Below are positions 37,825-45,926 of a DNA stretch of 64,000 nt, piece after piece. The DNA lies in assembly GCF_004023625.1 (NCBI RefSeq), contig NZ_ML137708.1, forward strand, positions 157,262 through 221,261, given 5' to 3'. The notes beneath the pieces were generated by a model that worked only from the letters and a program-made list of their open reading frames with translations, made no database searches and was not told the DNA's origin. Position 1 is the first letter of the stretch. Each line of letters opens with the position of its first letter. A program made the translations under genes and the position numbers. This stretch comes from Streptomyces cavernae (GTDB taxonomy: Bacteria > Actinomycetota > Actinomycetes > Streptomycetales > Streptomycetaceae).

Positions 37825-38679
37825 TCATGCGCCGGGGACTCTTTCGACGAACCGCTCGAGGTCGTCGGGGGCAGGCCTGAGGAGTCCGTCCCGCACCGCG
37901 AGCGCGGTGGCCTCCGCGCGGGAGGCGGCTCCGGTCTTGCGCAGCAGATGCTCGATATGGCTGTGCACGGTGCGCGGGGAGAGGAACAGGGCCTGGGCGA
38001 TGGCCTGGTTGGTCTGCCCGAGGGCCGCCCGGGTGAGCACTTCCAGCTCGCGCGGGCTGAGACCGTACGGCAGCTCGGTGGGCGTCTCGTGGACGAGCAC
38101 GGCCTGCCGGACCAGGGACCCACCGAGGGTGTGGCGGCGCAGGGCGACGCGGTACCAGTCGCGGCCGACGGGCCACAGCAGGCGCAATCGGATGCCGCGC
38201 GAGTCGGCGAAGGCGCGGGCCAGACGGAGGAAGTCGGGGTCCCGGAGCACGGCGGCCGGGTCCCGGCCGGGCAGGTCGATGGGCCCCGTGCCGTCGCCGG
38301 CGACCAGACCGGCCGCGCCGCCGGGCGGCAGGTTGTGGAGGTATCCGGTGTGTGCCGTGGGGTCGGCGAGTGCGCCCAGCGCGGGCAGGAGGGAGGCGAG
38401 CAGCCGCCGTGTCTCGGTGTCGTAGGCGCCGGCGCTGTGGGTGCTGAGGTGGATCAGGCCGACGAGCCGGCCGTAGTGGCGCAGGGCGCCGGTCATTCCG
38501 TCGCGGAAGCCGGCCGGCCGTACCCGTTCGGCGTAGAACCAGCCGTTGCGGAACGGCTGTACGGCCGCTCGGGAGTAGTGGCGGCCAGCGCCGTGGCGGT
38601 GAGGGCGCCGCCGGACCAGGGCGGGCGAAGCGCTCGTCGGAGGGGCTGAACGCCGTATGGGCTGAATGCCGGTAGGCAC
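37825..38679 (-). CDS. LuxR family regulator, probably N-terminally truncated
   Basis: The C-terminal half is a clear LuxR regulator: GAF-like strands (GWFYAERVRPAGFRDGMTGA, LIHLSTHSAGAYDTETRRLL) followed by the HTH LSPRELEVLTRAALGQTNQA then LFLSPRTVHSHIEHLLRKTG. Upstream of GWFYAERV the frame becomes Arg/Pro-rich and runs into degenerate 16-17-nt tandem repeats, with no ribosome binding site. The GTG at 38679 (284 residues) and the ATG at 38496 (223 residues) are both possible. The first part of the GAF domain seems to be lost. It is divergent from a MarR gene of the amine-utilisation island. Confidence 0.65.
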   Translation of the reverse strand: MPTGIQPIRRSAPPTSASPALVRRRPHRHGAGRHYSRAAVQPFRNGWFYAERVRPAGFRDGMTGALRHYGRLVGLIHLSTHSAGAYDTETRRLLASLLPALGALADPTAHTGYLHNLPPGGAAGLVAGDGTGPIDLPGRDPAAVLRDPDFLRLARAFADSRGIRLRLLWPVGRDWYRVALRRHTLGGSLVRQAVLVHETPTELPYGLSPRELEVLTRAALGQTNQAIAQALFLSPRTVHSHIEHLLRKTGAASRAEATALAVRDGLLRPAPDDLERFVERVPGA

Positions 38680-38733
38680 TGGATGTCGTAGAGGCTGAAT
38701 GCCGTAGGGGCTGAATGCCGTAGGGGCTGAACC
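38644..38733. repeat. Degenerate 16-17-nt tandem repeats
   Basis: Five units of the type GGCTGAATGCCGTAGGG, one interrupted, lie at the apparent 5-prime end of the truncated LuxR gene. Confidence 0.75.
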
Positions 38734-38883
38734 TTGCGCCTGACCGGGGCGAAGGTTCGGCCCCTCCGGCGCCCGAACCGTGCCCCGCCGCCCCCACCGT
38801 TCGCACCCGTACAATTTGAGCCCGAACAAGGCAATCGCCGGTAACAAGCCGTCCGGCGCAACCGAGGAGACGAAGGAGCGCCC

Positions 38884-39456
38884 GTGCCCGGCCAGCGATC
38901 CATCACCGAAGCCGAGAAACTCGCCGCGGCGAAGCTCGGCGGCATCCCGATCCGCCGGGACCAGATGGCGGCCGTGGCCAACATCTACCGGGCCGCGTCG
39001 GCCGTGCGACAGCATCTGGAGAACTCCGTGCTGCGCGGCTCCGACCTGACCTGGACCGCCTTCGTCGTCCTGTGGGTCGTGTGGGTGTGGGGCGAGTCCG
39101 AGACCCGGCACGTGGCCGAGGAGGCCGGCATCTCCAAGGGGACCCTCACGGGTGTCGCCCGCACGCTCGAGTCCCGCGGACTGGTGCGGCGGGCCGATCA
39201 CCCCACCGACGGCCGGCTCGTCCTGCTCAGCCTCACCGACAAGGGCGAGGACCTCATGCAGCGCGTGTTCCCGGCGTTCAACGAGGAGGAGGCCTTCGTC
39301 ACCGGCAGGCTCAGCGACGCCGAGTGCCGCGGCCTCGCGGAGGGGCTGCGCAGTGTGGTCCTCCAGGTCGAGGAGCACGGTGAGGAGCGCCGCCGCACGC
39401 TGCTGAGCGGTGCGGAGCCCGCCCCGCGGCGCAGCGGACGTCGGCCGAAGGCCTGA
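38884..39456 (+). CDS. MarR family regulator
   Basis: This 190-residue winged-helix regulator (SDLTWTAFVVLWVVWVWGES, then EEAGISKGTLTGVARTLESR, wing HPTDGRLVLLSLTDKG) has a 45-residue N-terminal extension before the dimerisation helix. The GTG at 38884 has GAAGGAGC upstream. It is convergent with the gamma-glutamyl hydrolase operon and is the obvious candidate regulator of the adjacent amine-utilisation genes. Its ligand and operator are unknown. Confidence 0.9.
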   Translation: MPGQRSITEAEKLAAAKLGGIPIRRDQMAAVANIYRAASAVRQHLENSVLRGSDLTWTAFVVLWVVWVWGESETRHVAEEAGISKGTLTGVARTLESRGLVRRADHPTDGRLVLLSLTDKGEDLMQRVFPAFNEEEAFVTGRLSDAECRGLAEGLRSVVLQVEEHGEERRRTLLSGAEPAPRRSGRRPKA

Positions 39457-39494
39457 CCGCCGCGACCTGACCGCCGCGACCTGACCGCCGCGGC
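39453..39494. repeat. Three 14-nt tandem repeats
   Basis: CTGACCGCCGCGAC occurs three times in tandem (third copy with one change), starting at the MarR stop codon. Confidence 0.75.
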
Positions 39495-39549
39495 CACGGG
39501 CCGGCGGACCCGGCCCCGGCCACCGGTCCGCCCCGTTGGTCCGGTCCCG

Positions 39550-40287
39550 TCAGGTCCGGTCAGGTCCGGTCAGGTCCCGGAGGCAGGCCCGCACGAGTGC
39601 GTCGAAGAGGCCTTGCTGTGCGGGGTCCGAGGGCGCGGTGTCCTCGGGATGCCACTGCACGGACAGGAACCAGCCGCGGGCCGCGGGAAGTTCGAGTGCC
39701 TCGATGGTGCCGTCGGCCCCCGTGGCGGTCACCCGCAGCCCGGTGCCGAGCCGGTCCACCCGCTGGTGGTGGTAGCAGGAGGCGTCTGTCTTCTCCGCTC
39801 CCGTGGCCCGTGCGACCGCCGAACCGGTCTCGAGTGTCACGGGGTGCACCATGTGCCGGTGTTCGCGCTCCGGGCCGCCCATGTCCTGGTCCAGGGTGCC
39901 GCCCAGGGCCACGTTGACCACCTGCATACCCCGGCAGATCGCGAGCAGGGGGATGCCGGCGTCGAGTGCGGCACGGGCCGCTGCGAGGTCGAAGGCGTCC
40001 TGGAGGTCGTCGACGTCGTAGACGCTTTCGTGGGTGTCGGTGGCGCCGTAGCGGTGCGGGGCGAGGTCGCCGCCGCCGGGCAGCAGGACACCGTCGAAGC
40101 GGGCGAGCCGGGCAGGCACATCCGTGGTCCGGGGATCGGCGGGGTGGATGGTGACGGGTTCGCCGCCCGCCCGCCACACGGCCTCGACCAGGGCACGGGC
40201 GTTGACCTCCGCGGCGTACCGCAGTGCGGAGGTGGTGGCCGAGAAGCGGGCGGGGATCGCGATCAGGGGGCGCACGGCACGGTTCAC
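39550..40287 (-). CDS. Gamma-glutamyl-gamma-aminobutyrate hydrolase-like (PuuD family) amidase
   Basis: This 245-residue class I glutamine-amidotransferase-like hydrolase has GVLLPGGGDLAPHRYGA, the nucleophile Cys in LLAICRGMQVVNVALGG and the catalytic His-Glu in VQWHPED. In the Puu pathway it cuts gamma-glutamyl-GABA to glutamate and GABA; related enzymes act on other gamma-glutamyl amides. Its start overlaps the stop of the aldehyde dehydrogenase gene by 4 nt, so they are translated together. CAGGTCCGGT repeats lie at its 3-prime end. Confidence 0.92.
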   Translation of the reverse strand: MNRAVRPLIAIPARFSATTSALRYAAEVNARALVEAVWRAGGEPVTIHPADPRTTDVPARLARFDGVLLPGGGDLAPHRYGATDTHESVYDVDDLQDAFDLAAARAALDAGIPLLAICRGMQVVNVALGGTLDQDMGGPEREHRHMVHPVTLETGSAVARATGAEKTDASCYHHQRVDRLGTGLRVTATGADGTIEALELPAARGWFLSVQWHPEDTAPSDPAQQGLFDALVRACLRDLTGPDRT

Positions 40288-41774
40288 AGCTGGATCCAGG
40301 TGGTCTTGAGTTCGGTGTACTTCTCCAGCGCGTGCGCGGACTTGTCGCGGCCGTTGCCCGACTGCTTCATCCCGCCGAAGGGAACGGTCAGGTCACCCTC
40401 CTCGTAGCAGTTGACCCAGACGGTGCCGGCCTTCAGTGCCCGTGAGACCTTGTGGGCGGTGGACAGATCGGAGGTCCACAGGCCCGCGGCGAGGCCGTAC
40501 TCGGAGGCGTTGGCGAGGGCCACCGCCTCGTCGAGGTCGTCGAAGGTCAGCACAGACAGCACCGGGCCGAAGATCTCCTCGCGGGCCAGCCGGGCCCCGG
40601 GGGCCACCTGGTCGAACACGGTGGGCTCGAGGAAGCTGCCGCCGCTGTCGGTGCGGGTCCGTGCGCCGCCCGTACGCAGCCTGGCACCGTCGTCCACGCC
40701 GCCCCGTATGTGGTCGAGTACCCGGGCCAGGTGACTTTCGCCGACCAGGGCGCCCATCTCGGTGGCCGGGTCGAGGGGGTCCCCCACCCGTAGTTCCCGG
40801 GCCCGTCGGACGACGGCTTCGGTGACCCGCTCGGCGATCGAGGAGTGCACCAGCAGCCGGGAGGGGGCCGTGCACATCTCGCCCTGGTTGAAGAAGATGC
40901 CCCAGGCCGCGGTGGCGGCGGCCTTCTCCAGGTCGGGGGCGTCGGGGAGGACGATGTTGGGTGACTTGCCGCCGAGTTCCAGCCAGACGCGCTTGAGGTT
41001 GGAGTCGGCCGAGTAGCGCAGGAAATGGCGGCCCACGGCGGTGGATCCGGTGAAGGCGAGGACGTCGACGTCGGGGTGGAGTCCGATGGCCCGCCCGGCC
41101 GTCGGCCCGTCGCCGTTGACGACGTTCAGCACCCCCGGCGGGAGCCCGGCCTCGGTCGCCAGCCGGCCCAGCAGCAGCGCGGACAACGGGGAGTTCTCCG
41201 AGGGCTTGAGGACGACCGTGCAGCCGGCCGCGAGTGCCGGGGCCACCTTCCAGCTCGCCAGTGTGAGCGGGAAGTTCCAGGGCACCACCGCGCCGACCAC
41301 CCCGGCTGGTTCGCGGGTGACGAGGGCGAGGGCGTCCGGGGCGGTGTGCGGCGACTCGTCCGTGAGCTTGTCCGCCAGCTGCCCGTACCACCAAAAGGTG
41401 TTGATGGCGGCGCGCAGTTCGATGTCGTTGGCGTCCGTGATCGGTTTGCCCATCTCCAGGCTCACCGCCAGGGCCAGCGACTCCCGTCGCTCCTCGAGCA
41501 GTTCGGCGATCCGCAGCAGCGCCCGCCCCCGCTCGGCGGGGGCGAGGCGCGGCCACGGTCCGCTGTCGAAGGCCCGGCGGGCGGCGGCCACGGCCGCGCC
41601 CACCTCGGCGGGCCCGCCGTCGGCGATCTCGGCGAGAACCCGGCCGTCCCGGGGCGAGACGAGCGGGAAGCCCTCGCCCCCGCCGGGCTCGTCGGTGCCT
41701 TCGATGTGGTGCGCTCCCGACACCTCCAGCGCCTTGGCGCGACGAAGCCACTCGTCATGGGTGACGGCCGGCAT
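40284..41774 (-). CDS. Aldehyde dehydrogenase (PuuC-like)
   Basis: This 496-residue NAD(P)+-dependent dehydrogenase has the catalytic Cys in FFNQGEMCTAPSRLLV, the catalytic Glu in LELGGKSPNIV and the cofactor segment PWNFPLTLASWKVAPALAAG. Context with a PuuD-like hydrolase, an amine or amino-acid permease and a gamma-glutamyl-amine ligase suggests it oxidises a gamma-glutamylated aldehyde. It lies 115 bp downstream of the permease on the same strand; that gap contains an A/T-rich TTTGGATTCAAAC stretch that may be a promoter or operator. Confidence 0.92.
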   Translation of the reverse strand: MPAVTHDEWLRRAKALEVSGAHHIEGTDEPGGGEGFPLVSPRDGRVLAEIADGGPAEVGAAVAAARRAFDSGPWPRLAPAERGRALLRIAELLEERRESLALAVSLEMGKPITDANDIELRAAINTFWWYGQLADKLTDESPHTAPDALALVTREPAGVVGAVVPWNFPLTLASWKVAPALAAGCTVVLKPSENSPLSALLLGRLATEAGLPPGVLNVVNGDGPTAGRAIGLHPDVDVLAFTGSTAVGRHFLRYSADSNLKRVWLELGGKSPNIVLPDAPDLEKAAATAAWGIFFNQGEMCTAPSRLLVHSSIAERVTEAVVRRARELRVGDPLDPATEMGALVGESHLARVLDHIRGGVDDGARLRTGGARTRTDSGGSFLEPTVFDQVAPGARLAREEIFGPVLSVLTFDDLDEAVALANASEYGLAAGLWTSDLSTAHKVSRALKAGTVWVNCYEEGDLTVPFGGMKQSGNGRDKSAHALEKYTELKTTWIQL

Positions 41775-41889
41775 GCAAGCCTCCTGACAACTCGGTCGGC
41801 AATTTCATTTGGATTCAAACAATAGTGGTGTACCGATCCCGCACCGCCGGCGTGTACCCGGGGGGTGGACGGACGCCGGAGGTCACGCG

Positions 41890-43350
41890 TCAGTCGTCGC
41901 CGGGCGCCCCGGCGCGGCGCTTCACCAGTTCGGCCACAACACCCAGCACCAGGGCCCCGAGAACCGACACCTCGAGCCAGACGGCGGTGGAGCCCTGCCC
42001 TCCGATGAGGGTGGTGAAGTTGTCCAGGACCAGCCAGATCGCGCCCGCGACGCCCAGGGCACCCAGGACCGGGGCGATCAGGGTGTTCCAGGGGCGGGTG
42101 TCGAGGCGTTCGCGGCGGAAGAAGACGACGACGGACACTGAGGTCAGCAGGTACAGGAGCATCATCGCCAGCACGGCGACCCCGCTGAACCAGGAGAACA
42201 GGGTCAGCACCGGGTCCTTGCCCGCCAGGGCGAACGGTACGACCAGGGCCAGGGCGACGGCCGTCTGGACACAGCCCGCAACCCAGGGCGAGCGGCGGCT
42301 GTTGAGCGCGCACAGCCGGCGCGGCAGCAGTCGGTCGCGGCCGAGCGAGAACAGATAGCGGTTGGCGGAGTTGTGGAAGGTGAGGATGCCGGCGAAGAGG
42401 GAGGTGGCCAGCAGGATGGGCAGGACCTCGTTCACCCAGCCGCCGAACTGCGCGGCGATCGGCGCGAAGACGAAGGCGGTCGCGTCACCGCTCTCCAGCG
42501 CCTTCCCCGCGGCCTCGGGCGCCTTGCCGGCACCGTACGCGGACACCAGCATCCAGGACGTCAGGGCGAAGAAGCCGGTGACCACGGCGACCGCCAGATA
42601 GGTGGCCCGCGGGACCGTCTTCTTCGGTTCGCGCGCCTCCTCGCCGTAGATCGCGGTGGCCTCGAAGCCGATCATGCTCGCCACGGCGAACGTCAGGGCC
42701 ACTCCCGGGGCCCCCTGCAGGGCCGCGCTCGGCGAGAAGCTGTCGGCGAAGCCAAGCCCCTCCGGCCCACCGCCCTTGAAGAACATCACCAGGCTGAAGA
42801 CGGACAGGATGCTGAACTCCGCGAGGACGAGGACGGCCAGCACCTTGGCGCCCATCTCGATGCCCGCGGCCCCGAGCACCTGCACGACCGCCATCGTGGC
42901 CAGCGTCCAGACCCACCACGGCAGGTCGAGCCCGGTGTGGCTCGCGACCAGGCCGCTCACGGTGAAGCCGTAGAGCCCGTACATGCCCGCCTGGATGACC
43001 CAGTACGCGAAGAGCGCGACACCCGCACTGCCCGTACCGACGGTCCGGCCGAGACCCTTGCCGATGTACATGTAGAAGGCGCCCGCGTCCACGACGTGGC
43101 GGCCCATGGCGACGAAACCGACCGAGAACAGCAGGATCATCACCCCCGCCAGGACGTAGGCGGCGGGGACACCGGAACCGTTGCCGATGGCGACCGAGAC
43201 GGGGACCGCGCCCGCGACACCGGTCAACGGTGCCTGCGCGGAGAGGACGAGGAAGAGGATGCCCAGTACGCCGACCGCGTTGGGCTTGAGGGCGCCGGTC
43301 GTCGGCGCCTGCTGCGCGGTCCGGTCCGGGGAGACTGTCGGACTGTCCAC
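41890..43350 (-). CDS. APC family amino acid/amine permease
   Basis: This 486-residue transporter has about 12 membrane helices and APC features, for example GVLGILFLVLSAQAPLTGVA near the N-terminus and VASMIGFEATAIYGEEAREP in helix 6. The GTG at 43350 is preceded by AGGTGA at the right distance; a GTG three codons earlier is possible. Position at the head of the aldehyde dehydrogenase/hydrolase operon suggests it imports the amine (ethanolamine, putrescine or similar) that these enzymes consume. Confidence 0.9.
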   Translation of the reverse strand: MDSPTVSPDRTAQQAPTTGALKPNAVGVLGILFLVLSAQAPLTGVAGAVPVSVAIGNGSGVPAAYVLAGVMILLFSVGFVAMGRHVVDAGAFYMYIGKGLGRTVGTGSAGVALFAYWVIQAGMYGLYGFTVSGLVASHTGLDLPWWVWTLATMAVVQVLGAAGIEMGAKVLAVLVLAEFSILSVFSLVMFFKGGGPEGLGFADSFSPSAALQGAPGVALTFAVASMIGFEATAIYGEEAREPKKTVPRATYLAVAVVTGFFALTSWMLVSAYGAGKAPEAAGKALESGDATAFVFAPIAAQFGGWVNEVLPILLATSLFAGILTFHNSANRYLFSLGRDRLLPRRLCALNSRRSPWVAGCVQTAVALALVVPFALAGKDPVLTLFSWFSGVAVLAMMLLYLLTSVSVVVFFRRERLDTRPWNTLIAPVLGALGVAGAIWLVLDNFTTLIGGQGSTAVWLEVSVLGALVLGVVAELVKRRAGAPGDD

Positions 43351-43675
43351 TCGGATCACCTGCCAAAGGGAGAGAGGTCTTTTCGGGGGGAGGCCGATTC
43401 GGGGAGGCCGTTGTGAGGCACTTCGGGGAGGTCGTTACGGAGCCGCTCGACGGTCGGCGCGAAGGTCGTTTCGAAGGTCGTTCCGGAAGTCGTTTCGGGT
43501 CAAACGAGTTGCCTTATGGTGGGCCGGGACTATCCGTTTGGCAAGGGGTAGGCGGAGAGATTCCGCATCGGGCACGGAATGCTAACCCGGCCGTAATGCT
43601 CGGGCACGGGGCCGCCGACCAGGCCGTTCACGTCCCGCGGCGCGCTCCAGGGCCGTCCGTAGGGCGAAGGGCTGG

Positions 43676-43950
43676 TCACTCCCAGGGGTCGACGCCGAGC
43701 CCCGGCTCCCCTGCCGCTCGCCGATCCGCTCGCGCCGATCCGCTCGCGGCGCCAGCCCTCGACGGGCCCGCGGAGGGCGGCTGGACTGGTGTGGCCCGGA
43801 ACGCCCAGCCGCGAAGGGCGACGGGCGTACGGGATCGACCGACGAGAACCGGGGTGGCGGCGAGCGCGAGCCGCGCCCCGGTGTCCAGGTCGCGGCACAG
43901 CTCGGTGTGGACCTCGCCGGTGGAGATCAGGAGTTCGACTGCCCAAAAGC
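43676..43950 (-). pseudogene. Coding-like 3-prime fragment of an unrecognised gene
   Basis: On the minus strand about 90 codons with coding-like third positions read FWAVELLISTGEVHTELCRD, then LDTGARLALAATPVLVG and VALRGWAFR, ending in a stop at 43676. Upstream, where the start should be, the tandem repeat array begins. The strand pattern might belong to a hotdog-fold thioesterase, but this is only a guess. It is most likely a remnant whose 5-prime part has been lost. Confidence 0.35.
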
Positions 43951-43966
43951 CACGTGGCGCTCGCAC

Positions 43967-44236
43967 CCGACACCGACGGCCGCACACGCACTGCCGCTCG
44001 CACACCCGACACCGCAGCGCCGGCGCACTGCCGCTCGCACACCCGACACCGACGGCCGCACACGCACTGCCGCTCGCACACCCGACACCGACGGCCGCAC
44101 ACGCACTGCCGCTCGCACACCCGACACCGCAGCGCCGGCGCACTGCCGCTCGCACACCCGACACCGCAGCGCCGGCGCACTGCCGCTCGCACACCCGACA
44201 CCGCGGCGCCGGCGCACCTGCACTGCCGCTCGCACC
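43967..44236. repeat. Seven-unit tandem array of two alternating repeat types
   Basis: Units begin CCGACACCG and end GCACTGCCGCTCGCACAC. Type A (39 nt) has the middle ACGGCCGCACAC; type B (37 nt) has CAGCGCCGGC. Their order is A B A A B B B-variant at 43967, 44006, 44043, 44082, 44121, 44158 and 44195, the last having a small insertion. No frame through it looks like a conserved protein. Confidence 0.9.
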
Positions 44237-44377
44237 GGCGCTCATGGGCCGCCCCTGGTGACGGCCCACGCCACCCGCCTCCCGGATCCGTGTGCCGGAA
44301 CCAAGTACCGGAGCAATCCTGGAACGGAGTACCGGACCGGGTCCGGGGGTGCCCGCCGTACGCCCGAGGAGACACCG

Positions 44378-45727
44378 GTGAGCACATCCGACATCGCGGA
44401 AGTCCGCCGCCACGTGGAGCGGCTCGCCGCCGACGGCATCGACGTCGTCCGGGTGACCTTTCCCGACCTGCTCGGCACCGACCGGGCCCGTGACGTGCTG
44501 CTCGAGGAACTGCCCCGGGCCTGTGAGCACGGGCTCGCCTTCTGCCGGGCGGTGTATCACACCAGCCCAAAGGGCGATGTGGTCCCGGTCGGCGGCGGAC
44601 TGGACGCGGGGCTGCCCGACATCCGCGTCCACCCCGACCTCGACACCCTGGTGGCGCTCCCCTGGGAACCGGGCGTCGCCACCTGTCTCGCCGATGTCGT
44701 CGACCCCACGACCGGGTCACCCGTCCCCGAGTCGCCCCGTGACCTGCTGCGCGCGGTCCTCGCCCGGTGCACCGAGCACGGGCTGCGGCCGGTCGTCGGA
44801 CCGGAGCTGGAGTACTTCCTCTGCGACCCCGTCCCCGGGGGCGGCTGGCGCCGCTACGCGCGCGAATCCGGGGCCGTCTACACCGCCGGGCTGCACGCCG
44901 ACCCCGACAACCATCTGCTGCGCACCCTGCGCCACCTGCGGGACCTCGGGGTCGGCGCCACCCACGGCTGCCACGAGTTCGACGGCGGCCAGTTCGAGAT
45001 CAACCTGACCCATTCCGATGCCATGCGGGCCGCGGACCGCGCCTTCCGTTTCAAGGCGGCGATCAAGGAGCTCGCCCGCAAGGAGGGCCGACTGGCCACC
45101 TTCATGGCCAAGCCGTTCAACGACGCCGGCGGTTCGGGCTTCCACCTCCACCTGTCCGTGGACGGCCAGGACGGCCGCAACGCCTTCGACGACCCCACGG
45201 ACGCGTACGGCCTCTCCGCCACCGCACGGCACGCCGTGGCGGGTGTACTGGCCCGCGCTCCGGCCCTCACGGCGCTGGCCAACCCGACCGTCAACTCCTA
45301 CAAGCGCTTCGGCCCGGACACCCTGGCGCCGTGGCTGATCGACTGGGGACTGGACAACCGCAGCGCCATGGTCCGCATCCCGCCCGAGCGTGGCTCCGGG
45401 GCCCGCCTCGAACTGCGCCTCGGCGACGCCGGCGCCAACCCCTATCTGCTGATCGCCGGCACGGTGGCCACCGCCCTGCTCGGCGTCACAGCGGGCGAGG
45501 ACCCGCCGGCCCCGCTGGAGGGGTACGGCTACGACACCGCCAAGTCGGCCGTGCTGCCGACGACCCTGTCCGCCGCGCTCGACGCGCTGGAGGCGGACAC
45601 CGAGCTCACGCGACTACTGGGCAAGGGCTTCACCGCCGCCTATCTCTCCTACAAGCGCAACGAGGTCGAACGCTTCCAACGGCACGTCACCGACTGGGAG
45701 TTCACCGAGTACGCCCATCACCTGTGA
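44378..45727 (+). CDS. Glutamine-synthetase-like gamma-glutamyl-amine ligase
   Basis: This 449-residue GS-family ligase starts at a GTG with GAGGAG upstream. It has the beta-grasp N-domain (DVVRVTFPDLLGTDRARDV) and the catalytic domain (VGPELEYFLCDP, HEFDGGQFEINLTHSDAM, GSGFHLHLS, NSYKRFGPDTLAPW). It lacks the adenylylation Tyr region of true GlnA. In Streptomyces such paralogs (GlnA2, GlnA3, GlnA4) glutamylate polyamines or ethanolamine instead of ammonia. The neighbouring permease, aldehyde dehydrogenase and amidase fit that role, probably the GlnA4 type, but the amine cannot be fixed from sequence alone. Confidence 0.9.
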   Translation: MSTSDIAEVRRHVERLAADGIDVVRVTFPDLLGTDRARDVLLEELPRACEHGLAFCRAVYHTSPKGDVVPVGGGLDAGLPDIRVHPDLDTLVALPWEPGVATCLADVVDPTTGSPVPESPRDLLRAVLARCTEHGLRPVVGPELEYFLCDPVPGGGWRRYARESGAVYTAGLHADPDNHLLRTLRHLRDLGVGATHGCHEFDGGQFEINLTHSDAMRAADRAFRFKAAIKELARKEGRLATFMAKPFNDAGGSGFHLHLSVDGQDGRNAFDDPTDAYGLSATARHAVAGVLARAPALTALANPTVNSYKRFGPDTLAPWLIDWGLDNRSAMVRIPPERGSGARLELRLGDAGANPYLLIAGTVATALLGVTAGEDPPAPLEGYGYDTAKSAVLPTTLSAALDALEADTELTRLLGKGFTAAYLSYKRNEVERFQRHVTDWEFTEYAHHL

Positions 45728-45815
45728 CGCCGAGGAGCCACCGTTGCGCCCGCTGAGCCGGCGGAGTATCCGGACAGTAAGACCACGTGGGCCCAGGCGG
45801 GCGTACCGCGCGGCA

Positions 45816-45883
45816 TACCGGTCGGCGTACCGGTCGGGCCCAACAGCCCGGGCCTACCGGTCGGGCGGTGCGCCCGACCGGTA
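45816..45883. repeat. Four TACCGGTCGG copies, the last inverted to form a hairpin
   Basis: Direct copies at 45816-45825, 45828-45837 and 45855-45864, and an inverted copy at 45874-45883. The third and fourth form a 12-bp stem with a 5-nt loop between the ligase and amidohydrolase genes. They could serve as protein-binding sites or a processing hairpin. Confidence 0.6.
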
Positions 45884-45926
45884 TGCCCGTCGGTGTACGC
45901 GGACGGATCCCGGAGAGTCATCCGCC

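Larger units (their letters stand above)
43351..44377. other. Kilobase spacer with repeats between two divergent operons
   Basis: It lies between the permease and the gamma-glutamyl-amine ligase. It contains GGTCGTTTCGAAGGTCGTTCC-like direct repeats at about 43465-43498, CAAACG/CGTTTG arms at 43502 and 43538, the coding-like fragment at 43676-43950 and the tandem array at 43967-44236. Promoters of both operons must lie at its ends. Confidence 0.6.

Noticed and set aside
43907..44377. N-terminal extension of the gamma-glutamyl-amine ligase through the tandem repeats
   Set aside because: The frame stays open through the array, but family homology starts at the GTG at 44378, which has a proper ribosome binding site; the repeat-encoded peptide is not conserved.
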